In this document: piece after piece, positions 1 through 8,400 of the stretch
How positions within the stretch are numbered: the first letter of the stretch is position 1
Layout of the letters: every line of letters begins with the position of its first letter
Source of the DNA: Akkermansiaceae bacterium UBA7890
GTDB taxonomy: Bacteria > Verrucomicrobiota > Verrucomicrobiia > Verrucomicrobiales > Akkermansiaceae
Assembly (NCBI GenBank): GCA_002501065.1
Contig: DLRK01000082.1
Coordinates: forward strand, 1 to 13,927
Length of the DNA: 13,927 nucleotides
Direction: 5' to 3'
Program-made: the position numbers and the translations under genes
Notes under the pieces: model-generated
Databases searched by the model: none
What the model was told of the DNA's origin: nothing
What the model saw: only the letters and a program-made list of their open reading frames with translations

Positions 1-1512
1 AATGGTGACTGTCTTGCGATTCTTTCCGGATCCCCTGGTCTCGGTCACCTTGTAGTGGACATGGCAGCATTTGGCCCGGGTCAGGGGCCCCTCAATGAAG
101 TGATCCTTCCCCTCATAGAGGACGGTCTTTCCCTTGATCTCCGCGGGCCCGTAGGCAAGCCCGGTCGACAGGGAGGTCGGAACATTTTCAATGTAACGCT
201 TGGTCTTCACTCTCCTGAATCCGAACACACTGCCCAGGATGCCGCCAGCCAGCGCCAGAATACCCCCCACCCAGGTCAGCCACTTCGGGATCGGGCTCGG
301 AGCAATCTCGAAATCGGGCGCCGGGGGATCGTCAGGTCCAAGGATCGAGGCAGTTGGTTGGACATCCCAGTAGCGCGCGAGGTGACGCTCCGGGAACCTG
401 CCGAGGATCGCATTGCTGCGTTCTATTGCAGCCGCGTAATCCTGCCGGATTCCCAGGACGCGCAGCCGGGTATGTGCGTCCTCCTGGGACTTTAGCCCCT
501 GCAGGGAGTCCTCCCATCGAAAGGAATCGACCTCAAGGCCCAACTCCTTCTCGACGGCAGCGATGGCGTTTCGGGCGTGACGGGAAAGGCGATCCTTACC
601 GTCTTTCAGGTCAGCAGACATCATCTTCAGCCCCATCATCAGCAATACACACAGGTTCAGGCCACTGAGCAGGGAAAGAAAAACCAGCAGGCGGTGGATG
701 CGCAGCTTGAAACACAGCAACATGATGCCGAAGGCAAAGGCTATCAGGCTGCCCACACTTAGGAGGACTCCACCTGTTCCCTGACCACTGCGCACTGAAG
801 TGGCGGTTGCCCCCTGGGAGAGCACCGGGGTGAACGATCCCTTCGCGTCAAAGTTCAGTCGGTAATCGATCTCATCATCTTTTTGCCCGGGATCACCCAA
901 TGGCTCCGCTTTTGCAAAGGCAAACAGCCTGTCGCCCGGATCAAGACGATACTCGGAGAAGCGGTAGTCACCTCTCCTGTGGCGATGGTCCAAATTGAGG
1001 TGCGGCCTTCCATCGGCCCGCGACAGTGATTCGAGGGAAACAAGGACTTTCCCGGTAGGATCATTCATCAGAAAGGAGGGGACATGCCGTGTTCCCGAAT
1101 CACGTAGTTCCCAGGAGCCTCCTCCGTCATCATCCTCAACATATTCCTCTTTTGTCCAGTAGAGGTAGTAACTGCGCACCTCGGTGTACTTGCCATTCAC
1201 CATCTCCCCGCCGTCGACGGCGCGCCCTGTCATGGTCACCTCCCCCTCAATCAGGGCAACAGCCTCCACATGCGGAATGCGTTCAAGTTGACGCATCTGG
1301 CGGATCTTCTCGAAACCGGCCCGCTGGGCCCAGTAACCGCCGAGGAGCAACACCGGGATAAGCAGGACCAACAGGAACGAAAAAAAAGAAGAGTAGCAAC
1401 CCTTCTTGCCCTTCGAGCCAACCTTCACCTTCTCTGGCCTTGTCTCGCCCATCTCATCTTGGAGCCTTGTGGAGGAGGCACTGCCATCAGGAGGCAGAGG
1501 GGGAGGTTTCAT
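1..1512 (-). CDS. Membrane protein with two GIDE/BAM-like domains (3' end outside the window)
   Basis: The frame is open for 504 codons from the ATG at 1512 to the left edge, so the C-terminus is missing. Four hydrophobic segments are visible (about residues 41-60, 248-268, 272-293 and 411-430). Residues about 80-205 resemble the beside-a-membrane (GIDE) domain of MULAN-type proteins: an ALIEGEV strand, a W-x(n)-D-S segment, then a 'PSFLMNDPTGKVLV' strand and a 'LDPGDRLFAFA' strand. Residues from about 440 begin a second copy ('GLAYGPAEIKGKTVLYEG', then 'GPLTRAKCCHVHYKV'). In eukaryotes this domain sits in mitochondrial E3 ligases with a RING; no RING is visible here and the role of bacterial members is not established. 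An in-frame stop lies at 1524-1522, so 1512 is the first ATG, with AAGGTG upstream; the ATG at 1452 is an alternative. Family assignment is by eye. Confidence 0.82.
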   Translation of the reverse strand, partial: MKPPPLPPDGSASSTRLQDEMGETRPEKVKVGSKGKKGCYSSFFSFLLVLLIPVLLLGGYWAQRAGFEKIRQMRQLERIPHVEAVALIEGEVTMTGRAVDGGEMVNGKYTEVRSYYLYWTKEEYVEDDDGGGSWELRDSGTRHVPSFLMNDPTGKVLVSLESLSRADGRPHLNLDHRHRRGDYRFSEYRLDPGDRLFAFAKAEPLGDPGQKDDEIDYRLNFDAKGSFTPVLSQGATATSVRSGQGTGGVLLSVGSLIAFAFGIMLLCFKLRIHRLLVFLSLLSGLNLCVLLMMGLKMMSADLKDGKDRLSRHARNAIAAVEKELGLEVDSFRWEDSLQGLKSQEDAHTRLRVLGIRQDYAAAIERSNAILGRFPERHLARYWDVQPTASILGPDDPPAPDFEIAPSPIPKWLTWVGGILALAGGILGSVFGFRRVKTKRYIENVPTSLSTGLAYGPAEIKGKTVLYEGKDHFIEGPLTRAKCCHVHYKVTETRGSGKNRKTVTI

Positions 1513-1890
1513 CCGGTGACGTTATCACCTTCAATCAGGTTTCGGGAATCGGAAATTCTGCTCCGAAGATTGACAGAGGAAATGGGGTTCCAGGATCCGC
1601 GTGGAGTCCGTTACCCCTGCTTTCACTGGAGGTGGATGCGGCGGTAGCGCCCCCTCACCGGACACCAACAGGGCGAGTTTCTTTGAACCTCGCCGGAAGC
1701 GCGGTGGGAACCCTGCCGGCGGGAAGATCATTGCAAGTCCCTGTGATCCGGGCTATGCACGTTTTGGGTTGCGCGGCACCACTTTCCCATTTTTTCATGC
1801 GTAATAAACCCGTTAAGCATGAAGAATGAACAAAAAGGGGAGTGTCTGCATCGCCGCCGCTTACTTGCTTTTTGTCATGGCAAAGATCAG
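1513..1890. other. Intergenic region between divergent genes
   Basis: This 378-base stretch separates the GIDE protein (minus) from the glycosidase-like protein (plus). Short open frames exist in several phases but none reads like a protein, and I see no repeat or RNA gene. It holds one convincing promoter for the rightward gene (1731-1759). The frame of the rightward gene is open from the ATG at 1819, which would add 24 residues before the signal peptide; I treat that stretch as untranslated leader. Confidence 0.5.
1731..1759 (+). promoter_or_regulatory. Sigma70-like promoter for the glycosidase-like gene
   Basis: TTGCAA at 1731-1736 and TATGCA at 1754-1759 are separated by exactly 17 bases, a good match to a -35/-10 pair. 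Transcription would start near 1766, leaving a leader of about 125 bases to the ATG at 1891 or about 53 to the ATG at 1819. Confidence 0.45.
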
Positions 1891-3081
1891 ATGAAACCAC
1901 ACCGGTCAGCTTACAATATCACACGGGCTCTTATTATCGTTCTGGGAGCCTCATTTGCTACTGTTGCAACTGGAATTTGCGAGGAAGCGTCCCCGGTGAT
2001 CAAGGTGCGCTACCGCATGCCGTCAATTGTCATGTCAGCACATGCCGACTGGCCGAAAGATCCCGATTACCGTGATGCGATGGCCAAGTTTGTCGTCGAG
2101 CATGGGTTTAACGTTGTCGAGGGAGGAGTCGACGTGCTGGACGTCTGCCGCAAGAATGGCTTGATGGTGCAACTTGGAGGCGACCAGGCGACCCTGGACA
2201 TGGCTCCAAAGCTCAGGGACGATCCTGCGGTATTCGGCTATTTTGTCTCTGACCGCCGGAGGCGTGACTCCTTTCCGGCCTTCGCCAAAATTGCGCGCAT
2301 CTTCGAGAGGGCCGACCCCAATCACCCGACAATCTTCATCAATCGCGCCGCCTGGAATGAGTTCGGGGACTTTGCCAAGGAGGTCAGGCCCATGCTGCTG
2401 GACTTTTATCATTATCATGCGATGCCGCGCAGGCACGCCGAACGGTATTACCTTTACCTGCTCATGTTCCGTGGTCTGGGCCAGGAACACGGGATTCCGG
2501 TGATGCGTTGCACCAGCAGCAGTTCCCCTCCGGCAGTCCTGAGGCAGACGATCTACACAAGCCTGGCCTACGGAGTGAAGGGGTTTCATTTCTGGACCCC
2601 CTGGATATTCGCTCACGCAAAGGACAAGGAGGGCAATGCCGTGTTGAAGGACGGCAAGCTGAACATGTATGTCACCCTGCCACACCTTACTGATATTGCC
2701 AAAGAGGTCAGGAAGATGAGCCCGGTGCTGGCAGATTGCCGTTCGGTTGCCATGTATCACACGGATCCGCTTCCCATCAGTGGCGGCAAAGCTCCCGGGG
2801 ATGCATGGTGCCAACCCTCCGGGTCCCAGCTTCTGGTTGGCGTGCTTGAGGATGAGAAGGGCGGGAATTTTCTCCTTGTGACCAACAAACACCCCGGCAT
2901 GAAGCAGGAAGCCTCGCTGTCCTTTGATGCAACGGTCAGCGCTGTGGAGCAGATGGACAAGAAGACGGGAAAGTGGAAGGCAATACCGCTTGCTGCCGGG
3001 AGCGAAAGGCGAACCGCCAAACTGCACCTTGCTCCTGGCGACGGCGAACTGTTGAAGGTTGCGCGCATCGCCAGGCAATAG
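1891..3081 (+). CDS. Secreted TIM-barrel glycoside-hydrolase-like protein
   Basis: From the ATG at 1891 the product is 396 residues. I chose this start because it puts a typical signal peptide at the very N-terminus (basic residues, hydrophobic core at about 11-27, small residues before EEA). The frame is also open from the ATG at 1819, but that would add 24 charged residues. The body reads like a glycosidase-type barrel: 'DDPAVFGYFVSD' and 'ADPNHPTIFINRA' (about 110-152), 'LLDFYHYHAMP' (169-179), then 'TIYTSLAYGVKGFHFWTPW' (220-238). A C-terminal beta-sandwich-like part follows (about 312-392). In related barrels the strand ending GYF-x-x is normally followed by an acidic Asp-Glu-Pro; here it reads SDRRRR, so catalysis is doubtful. 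The gene stands alone and converges on the peptidase. The substrate is unknown and the family call is by eye. Confidence 0.72.
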   Translation: MKPHRSAYNITRALIIVLGASFATVATGICEEASPVIKVRYRMPSIVMSAHADWPKDPDYRDAMAKFVVEHGFNVVEGGVDVLDVCRKNGLMVQLGGDQATLDMAPKLRDDPAVFGYFVSDRRRRDSFPAFAKIARIFERADPNHPTIFINRAAWNEFGDFAKEVRPMLLDFYHYHAMPRRHAERYYLYLLMFRGLGQEHGIPVMRCTSSSSPPAVLRQTIYTSLAYGVKGFHFWTPWIFAHAKDKEGNAVLKDGKLNMYVTLPHLTDIAKEVRKMSPVLADCRSVAMYHTDPLPISGGKAPGDAWCQPSGSQLLVGVLEDEKGGNFLLVTNKHPGMKQEASLSFDATVSAVEQMDKKTGKWKAIPLAAGSERRTAKLHLAPGDGELLKVARIARQ

Positions 3082-3241
3082 GCAAGATGCGCCAGTTATC
3101 GATTTAGGTGACGCACAGTGGAGGTTGGGCTGCAATGGGAAGCCTGCTGGGTCTGCTGATGCGTCGACTCCAGAAGGAGCACGTCACCAAGAAGCGGAGG
3201 AAGTGAGGTCAGACACGCTTCTTATCGAGTTAGTGCCGCGC

Positions 3242-5332
3242 TCACCGGGGGCCAGGGGGCAGGTGTGTAAGCAGAAATCGCGTCATAAGCATCCGCAGGT
3301 GTAGAGACGTGCCCTTGCCCCTTGAAATGCCGTGGTCGCGGTTGGGGTAAGCAAAATAGTCGAACTGTTTGCCCAGCTCGATGAGTCGATCCACCAACCC
3401 CTCGGTTATCTCAAGATGTGTATTGGTCTCTCCGGTTCCGTGGATGATGAGGAGGTCTCCCTTGAGGCCTTCGGCAAAGTTGATCGGAGCGGACTTCCGA
3501 TAGCCCTCCGCGTTTTCCTCAAGGGTTCGCATGAAAATCTCCTGAAACCACGCATTGTAGAGATGCGGCTGCGGCTTGGGCGCCACGGCGATTCCCATGT
3601 GATAGACATCCGGCTTGCGGAACATGGCGTTCAGCGTGTTCGAGCCTCCGCCGCTCCAGCCCCAGATTCCGACCCGGGAAAGGTCGACATAATTCCGGAG
3701 GCGACCCAATTCCTTAAGACCCGCGGCCTGATCATCGGTGGAAAGAATGCCGAGGGTTGGGAACTCCGCCTTGCGCCACGAAATTCCCTTCGGTGCCGGG
3801 GTGCCGCGGCTGTCCATGCACACCACGAGATAACCAAGATCGGCAATCACGCGATGGAAGCTGGTTTGACGGCCGCGCCACTTGTCCAGCACTTCCTGTG
3901 CGTAGGGCTCACTATACACATACACAAAGACAGGATACTTCCGGGATGGATCGAAGTCGCGCGGTTTGATCATGTAGGAGTCCATGACCACGCCACCGCC
4001 AATCTCCAGTTGAATAAACTCAGTTGGCCGAGTGATCCATGGCTTCATTTTGTCACCCAGTTTCCTGTTGCTTTCGAGCGTTCGGACCACCTTGTGATCT
4101 GGCAGGCGCACAAGTTCAGTGAGCGGCGCGGTATCAAACGTCGAATAGGTATGGAAGGCCCACTTGGCGTTTGGAGAAAAGTCGTAGTAGTGCGTGCCGG
4201 GCTGATCCGCGGGAGTGATCCGTTCGGCTTTCCCGCTTCCGTCCAGCCGCGTCCGATAGAGATGCTTCTGAGTTCCGTTGTGGGGCGAGGCGTAATAGTA
4301 GTACCAACCTCCCGCTTCATCCACGAGAGCCAGCGCAATGATGTCAACACCCTCGGGTGTCAGAACCGCTTCCTCTTTTCCATTGCGCGAATAGACATAG
4401 GCTCGCCGCCAGCCGTCTCGATCGCTCATGACGATGAATGCGCCATGGTCGCGAATCCACTCCGGCCCGGCGTCGGTTTCGTAAGCCCCAGCGACCCAGG
4501 CGGGATCGGATTCTTCGTAGATGCTGCTGATGGCGCCGGTGCGGATATCGGCCATGAGATATTCCCGTTTATCGCGGCCGCGGCTCAGTTTTTCCACGAA
4601 TAGCTCATGGGAATTGCCGGCCCAACCAAGCTTCCCCAGGTAACAACCTTCTGTCGGCTGAGGAAAGGAGAGCCAGCGGATCGCCTTTCCCCCGGCATCG
4701 ACCACGCCGATCCGCGATTTATTGATGGTCTCGCCGACCCTCGCAAAGCGCCTCTGTCTGACTTCCGGATACGACGGATCGTTCGGCACAAGCGTCGCTC
4801 TAAACGGCACCCCGGAAGTGTCGCTCTCCATGAAGGCAATCCACTTGCTATCGGGACTCCAGATCGCACGACCATTGGTAATCGCCTCTTCAACCGCGTT
4901 CTTGGTGAGAGGAATCGTCCGGTCGTTTTCCAGCTCGCGCACGTACAGGTTTCCCCCCTCGGAATAGACCGCAAGACGGCCGTTGGGGGACGTATTGACT
5001 CGACCCGATCTTCGGTTGCGGCGGTCCGGTGCTCTGGGAGGTCCATTCAAGACCGTGCGTTTGCCGGTGGCGGCCTCATAACGTGCCTGCACCCATCGGT
5101 TCGACTTGGGATCCGGCTCAGTCACCGTGTAACCTGAACCATCGGGGAGCCAAACTCCCCGAAAGGACCTGGCTTCGCCATCGAACTCTCCTGTCTCATA
5201 AATCGCCCGGAATCGCCTCTCGACTTTTTCAAGCAACTTCTCCGTGGAATCCTGCCCGTCGCCGTCAGGCGCAGCGACGCCACCGGCAATACAGAAGCAC
5301 GCAAAACTGGCAACCACCATACTCGTGTTCAT
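3242..5332 (-). CDS. Secreted S9 family peptidase (DPP IV/prolyl oligopeptidase type)
   Basis: The 696-residue product begins with a signal peptide (hydrophobic to about residue 20, cleavage probably after VAA at about 19-21). The N-terminal two thirds have beta-propeller repeats such as 'WSPDSKWIAF' (158-167) and the DPP IV-like 'ARVGETINKSRIGVVD' (197-212). The alpha/beta-hydrolase domain follows from about 440. Visible catalytic features are the oxyanion Tyr in 'YVYSEP' (about 473), the nucleophile Ser560 in GWSGGG and His667 in 'NRDHGI'. At the acid position (HGTAD in human DPP IV) the protein has HGTGE, so Glu635 replaces Asp. Members cleave dipeptides or short peptides, often after Pro; it should act in the periplasm or outside the cell. 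The start is supported by AAGGA five bases before the ATG. Length is normal for the family and the gene appears intact. Confidence 0.95.
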   Translation of the reverse strand: MNTSMVVASFACFCIAGGVAAPDGDGQDSTEKLLEKVERRFRAIYETGEFDGEARSFRGVWLPDGSGYTVTEPDPKSNRWVQARYEAATGKRTVLNGPPRAPDRRNRRSGRVNTSPNGRLAVYSEGGNLYVRELENDRTIPLTKNAVEEAITNGRAIWSPDSKWIAFMESDTSGVPFRATLVPNDPSYPEVRQRRFARVGETINKSRIGVVDAGGKAIRWLSFPQPTEGCYLGKLGWAGNSHELFVEKLSRGRDKREYLMADIRTGAISSIYEESDPAWVAGAYETDAGPEWIRDHGAFIVMSDRDGWRRAYVYSRNGKEEAVLTPEGVDIIALALVDEAGGWYYYYASPHNGTQKHLYRTRLDGSGKAERITPADQPGTHYYDFSPNAKWAFHTYSTFDTAPLTELVRLPDHKVVRTLESNRKLGDKMKPWITRPTEFIQLEIGGGVVMDSYMIKPRDFDPSRKYPVFVYVYSEPYAQEVLDKWRGRQTSFHRVIADLGYLVVCMDSRGTPAPKGISWRKAEFPTLGILSTDDQAAGLKELGRLRNYVDLSRVGIWGWSGGGSNTLNAMFRKPDVYHMGIAVAPKPQPHLYNAWFQEIFMRTLEENAEGYRKSAPINFAEGLKGDLLIIHGTGETNTHLEITEGLVDRLIELGKQFDYFAYPNRDHGISRGKGTSLHLRMLMTRFLLTHLPPGPR

Positions 5333-5352
5333 TGTTCCTTACTTCCCTGAAG

Positions 5353-5383
5353 TTTATATTTTCCTTCGCAGCATCGTCGAAGG
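5353..5383 (-). promoter_or_regulatory. Possible promoter and operator of the S9 peptidase gene
   Basis: Reading leftward, TATAAA (complement of 5353-5358) is a good -10 box, with a leader of about 14 bases to the ATG at 5332. The -35 region has no good match. It is occupied instead by an inverted repeat, CCTTCG (5363-5368) and CGAAGG (5378-5383), with nine bases between. Such a repeat just upstream of -10 is where an activator or repressor could bind; this is inference. Confidence 0.35.
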
Positions 5384-5520
5384 GTAGCAATTGACGAGCA
5401 AATTTCCGGTCACCCGTGGCCAGTTCCAACCTCTCCTGATCTCACAACCTCCGAACCGAATTGCTCTAAACTAAACTACGGGTTCAGGACTCGCAGGTTG
5501 AGGAAGTCGCATCAGAGGTC

Positions 5521-6846
5521 ATGGGCGGCGTGCCGAGCCTTCTTCGGGATAAGATCGTGGTAGTGGGGGCGAAACCCGGAATCACGGGGGAGGAATTGGG
5601 CCTCGATCTGTTTTCCACTCCTTTTCATCGTCTTGACGCACGGGGTGACCTGCCACTGATGAGCGGGGTGGAGATCCAGGCGAACGGGCTCATCAATCTT
5701 CTGCGGCAAAACTGGCTGGTTCGCTCAAGCAGCCGGTTCGACACCTTCCTGGTGGTCCTCTCCGGGGTGCTCGCTGGCTTTTTCTTTGCCTGGTTGCGTC
5801 CTCTGCGCGCGATGATCGTGGCCTTGCTTTGCGTGGGGGCCCTGGTTGCGGCCGGTATTCTCGTCATGACCCAAAGCAATATGTGGTTTCCATGGAGCGT
5901 GGTTGCTTTCCTCCAGATTCCGGTCGCCCTTGGATGGGGATCGGGATCGCGCTACTACATCGAGCGTTTCTTCAGGGTCAAACTTGGGAAAGAACAACAG
6001 CAATTGAAGGATGCGTTTGAGAAATACCTTTCCCCGCAGATGCTCGACAAGCTTTCCGAGGATGGATTCAAGATGAAGTTTGGAGGCGAGAAGGTGGAGG
6101 CGGCAATGATGTTCACCGATCTCGAATCATTCACGAACATGTGCGAGCGGGTGGGCGATGCGGAACGAATTGTGGAAGCGCTGAGTGACTATTTCGAGCG
6201 GACGACCGGGCATATTTTCGATCACGACGGTGTGGTGATTAAATTCATCGGCGATGCGATCTTCGCTGCCTGGGGGGCACCGATTCTCGATCCCCTGGCA
6301 CCGCTTAAGGCGGCACGGGGTGCGTGGCATCTATCCCAGGATGACTCCCTGGTGGTTGAAGGGGTGAATTTGAAAACAAGGATCGGGGTGCATTTTGGCG
6401 AAGTTGTTGCTGGAAACATCGGCAGCCGGAAGAGGGTGGACTACACGATGATCGGGGATGCGGTGAACCTTGCTGCACGTCTGGAAGGTCTGAACAAAAT
6501 GTTCGGGACTCGGATCCTGATCAGCGAAGATGTTGAGAGCCGGTTGGGTGGTGAATTCCATACCAGAAAATTGGGAAGGTTCCGGGTCAAGGGGCGGAAG
6601 GAACCGACGGCGGTTTTTGAACTGGTCGGGCCGGTTGCGGAGATCGACGAACCAAAGTGGGGAGAGGTTTATGCAAAGGGAGTTGCCGCCCTGGAAGGCG
6701 ACGATTTCGAGGAAGCTCGCCAGTGTTTTGAGGAAGTGGACGGCATGAGGGGGAGCGATGGAGACGGGCCGTCGAGGTTCTTCCTCCATCTGCTTGAACG
6801 GGGTGAACCGATCCATCAGGGTGTTTACGACATGACAGAGAAATAG
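5521..6846 (+). CDS. Membrane adenylate cyclase, class IIIb, with 5'-truncated CHASE2 sensor
   Basis: The 441-residue product makes cAMP from ATP, if active. Residues 1-65 match only the C-terminal end of a CHASE2 sensor ('LRDKIVVVGA', 'DLFSTPF', 'MSGVEIQANGLINLL'). Three hydrophobic segments follow (about 75-91, 97-115, 123-139), then a linker helix and the cyclase domain (about 190-370). All catalytic positions are present: metal-binding Asp200 (MFTDLESF) and Asp244 (KFIGDAI), adenine-selecting Lys241 and Thr309 (YTMIGDAVN, the Thr typical of class IIIb), Asn316 and Arg320. A normal CHASE2 domain is a few hundred residues with its own N-terminal membrane helix; both are missing, and an in-frame stop lies at 5467-5469, so the missing part cannot be upstream in frame. 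The start has only a weak, closely spaced GAGG. Either the gene lost its 5' end or a short form is expressed. Confidence 0.85.
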   Translation: MGGVPSLLRDKIVVVGAKPGITGEELGLDLFSTPFHRLDARGDLPLMSGVEIQANGLINLLRQNWLVRSSSRFDTFLVVLSGVLAGFFFAWLRPLRAMIVALLCVGALVAAGILVMTQSNMWFPWSVVAFLQIPVALGWGSGSRYYIERFFRVKLGKEQQQLKDAFEKYLSPQMLDKLSEDGFKMKFGGEKVEAAMMFTDLESFTNMCERVGDAERIVEALSDYFERTTGHIFDHDGVVIKFIGDAIFAAWGAPILDPLAPLKAARGAWHLSQDDSLVVEGVNLKTRIGVHFGEVVAGNIGSRKRVDYTMIGDAVNLAARLEGLNKMFGTRILISEDVESRLGGEFHTRKLGRFRVKGRKEPTAVFELVGPVAEIDEPKWGEVYAKGVAALEGDDFEEARQCFEEVDGMRGSDGDGPSRFFLHLLERGEPIHQGVYDMTEK

Positions 6847-6924
6847 GATGATTCTCCACCTTGTCACAGATACAGCAGTCTTGGAGACGAGGGTCATGGC
6901 ACTGGTTCGTTTCCCTGAATTCCC

Positions 6925-8016
6925 ATGCTAAAGCGTATATTGATCTGTGCTTCCATCGCGTTCTGCATCGGTTTCGCGGTGTATCTGTTCAAATTGCAGG
7001 ACGACCGTGGATCCATGGTGAAGGGAGAAGGCGGAGAGTGTGGGCTTGAAGGAACTCCGGTGGCTGAGCTGAAATGGAATCGGGAAATTGAGGAAGTCCC
7101 GGGCAAGGAATCGCTGGCTTCGCTAAGGGAAAAACTTCTTGCCAGACCAAGCTCTGAAGCTGTTGCTGAAATCGAGGGATTTCTCCGTAAAGGAAAGGAC
7201 AGGAAAACGGATCTGAACCTCAAGATCGGGAAGGGGGGCAAGATCGAAGGCTGGCCGACCCTGCGGGTGTTTCTCCTGGATCTGCTTCTTGAGATCGACC
7301 CCGGGTCGGCAGCTCGAATTAGCAGGGAGATCCTGAGGTCCGAAACGTCTGCAGACGAGTGGGCGATCGCACTAAGGAACGTGGCGAAAGGTGAGCGCTT
7401 AGAAGGAAACAGGGACTACCTGCGAACAAGAACCGAAGATCTGATCACCAATCCCGAGTGGCAGGCACAACCATCCGTGGGATATTTGAATGCATTTGAT
7501 GTTCTGGTTTATACCGGGGCTACGGAGAGTTTGCCGCTGCTCTCTGGATTGATCCAACGGAAAGATCGTCACGATCTGGCCCACGCAAGTTTTCTTACAA
7601 TGGACCGACTGGTGCAGCGCCAACCGATAGATATGTTGACTCGATTGAAAGCTGACCGAGCCCTTCAGCAAAGCAGACCCGAAATGACGGCGCAGCAGTT
7701 TGCCCGGGCTGATCTTCGTGACACCTCACAACAGGCAATTGTGAAATCGTGGCTGCTCGATCCCTCCCGCACCTCGACGGAGCTTCAGAATTTCGCCGCT
7801 ATCTATCCCAACAATAACAAGTTGATTTCACACAACATGCTTACTTCCCAAGAGCGGGTTTCCGGAACGGATTTGAATGCCCATGATCGGGAAGTCCTGG
7901 AAGTCATTCGAGACTGGAGAACGGATCCCGCATTCGAATCACGATCCCAGTATCTTGAGGTCATGGATAGACGTGTTTCCCAATTCGTGGAGAGTGCGGA
8001 TGGCTCTTCCCGGTGA
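6925..8016 (+). CDS. Membrane-anchored helical protein, unknown function
   Basis: The 363-residue product is not one I recognise. Residues 4-22 form one hydrophobic segment after Lys-Arg, so it is probably a membrane anchor with the rest in the periplasm. The remainder is charged and mostly helix-forming. Stretches such as 'WPTLRVFLLDLLLEIDPGSAARI' region (about 111-133) and 'SLPLLSGLIQRKDRHDL' (about 197-213) suggest a helical solenoid of HEAT- or TPR-like type, but I see no clear repeat period. The gene lies 78 bases after the cyclase gene on the same strand, so co-transcription is possible. No good Shine-Dalgarno precedes the ATG; no other in-frame start fits the anchor better. Codon use resembles the neighbours and the frame is intact. 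Confidence 0.7.
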   Translation: MLKRILICASIAFCIGFAVYLFKLQDDRGSMVKGEGGECGLEGTPVAELKWNREIEEVPGKESLASLREKLLARPSSEAVAEIEGFLRKGKDRKTDLNLKIGKGGKIEGWPTLRVFLLDLLLEIDPGSAARISREILRSETSADEWAIALRNVAKGERLEGNRDYLRTRTEDLITNPEWQAQPSVGYLNAFDVLVYTGATESLPLLSGLIQRKDRHDLAHASFLTMDRLVQRQPIDMLTRLKADRALQQSRPEMTAQQFARADLRDTSQQAIVKSWLLDPSRTSTELQNFAAIYPNNNKLISHNMLTSQERVSGTDLNAHDREVLEVIRDWRTDPAFESRSQYLEVMDRRVSQFVESADGSSR

Positions 8017-8200
8017 GGATTGCCAGGAAATCGCATTGCCCGCCCTGAATTCATGGGACTCCAGGAGTCGGGGCAGGTGGGAGTGCAAAATTGCTTCCCT
8101 TCAATTTGATTGGACAATCGAGGAACAATTGGAATTCGTTGACGATAATCCTCCGGGAGAGCAGGGGCTGTATCGGATCAGAGCAATACAACAACCGTGA
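8000..8200 (+). pseudogene. Probable C-terminal remnant of a secreted protein
   Basis: This frame overlaps the end of the preceding gene by 17 bases and runs to a stop at 8198-8200. The last third ('QFDWTIEEQLEFVDDN', then 'GLYRIRAIQQP') looks like the closing strands of large secreted proteins, where a Trp segment, an 'F-x-D' strand and a final YR[VI]R strand recur. Nothing resembling the rest of such a protein lies upstream, so I read it as the surviving 3' end of a lost gene. A translationally coupled 66-residue protein from the ATG at 8000 is the alternative. The call is by eye and weak. Confidence 0.35.
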
Positions 8201-8400
8201 TTTTTTGAACACGCGTCCTCTTGTCTCTAGAAATCCATGAAGATGAAACCGAGAGGAAGCTGTGAATAGGATGGGCAAAATTCTTGACGCATTTGGTGAA
8301 GATTTTTGCAAAAATGAAGTTCGATTATTTTCGACAAAACATGCAAGGTCCGTAAAGGAATACGTCTAGTAGGAAGACAAAAAATCTGAAACATAGAGCC

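Noticed and set aside
2035..3135. A 366-codon open frame on the minus strand
   Set aside because: It lies opposite the glycosidase-like gene, has a biased Pro/Gly/His/Arg composition, no family pattern and no signal; the plus-strand frame is clearly the coding one.
3135..3206. A 23-residue basic peptide frame between the converging genes
   Set aside because: There is no convincing ribosome site and it is too short to separate from chance. The nearby GGTGACG/CGTCACC inverted pair (3107-3113 and 3182-3188) has arms too far apart for a clear terminator.
3332..4603. A 423-codon open frame on the plus strand
   Set aside because: It lies opposite the S9 peptidase, whose catalytic motifs are all in the minus-strand frame; this is a GC-rich antisense frame.
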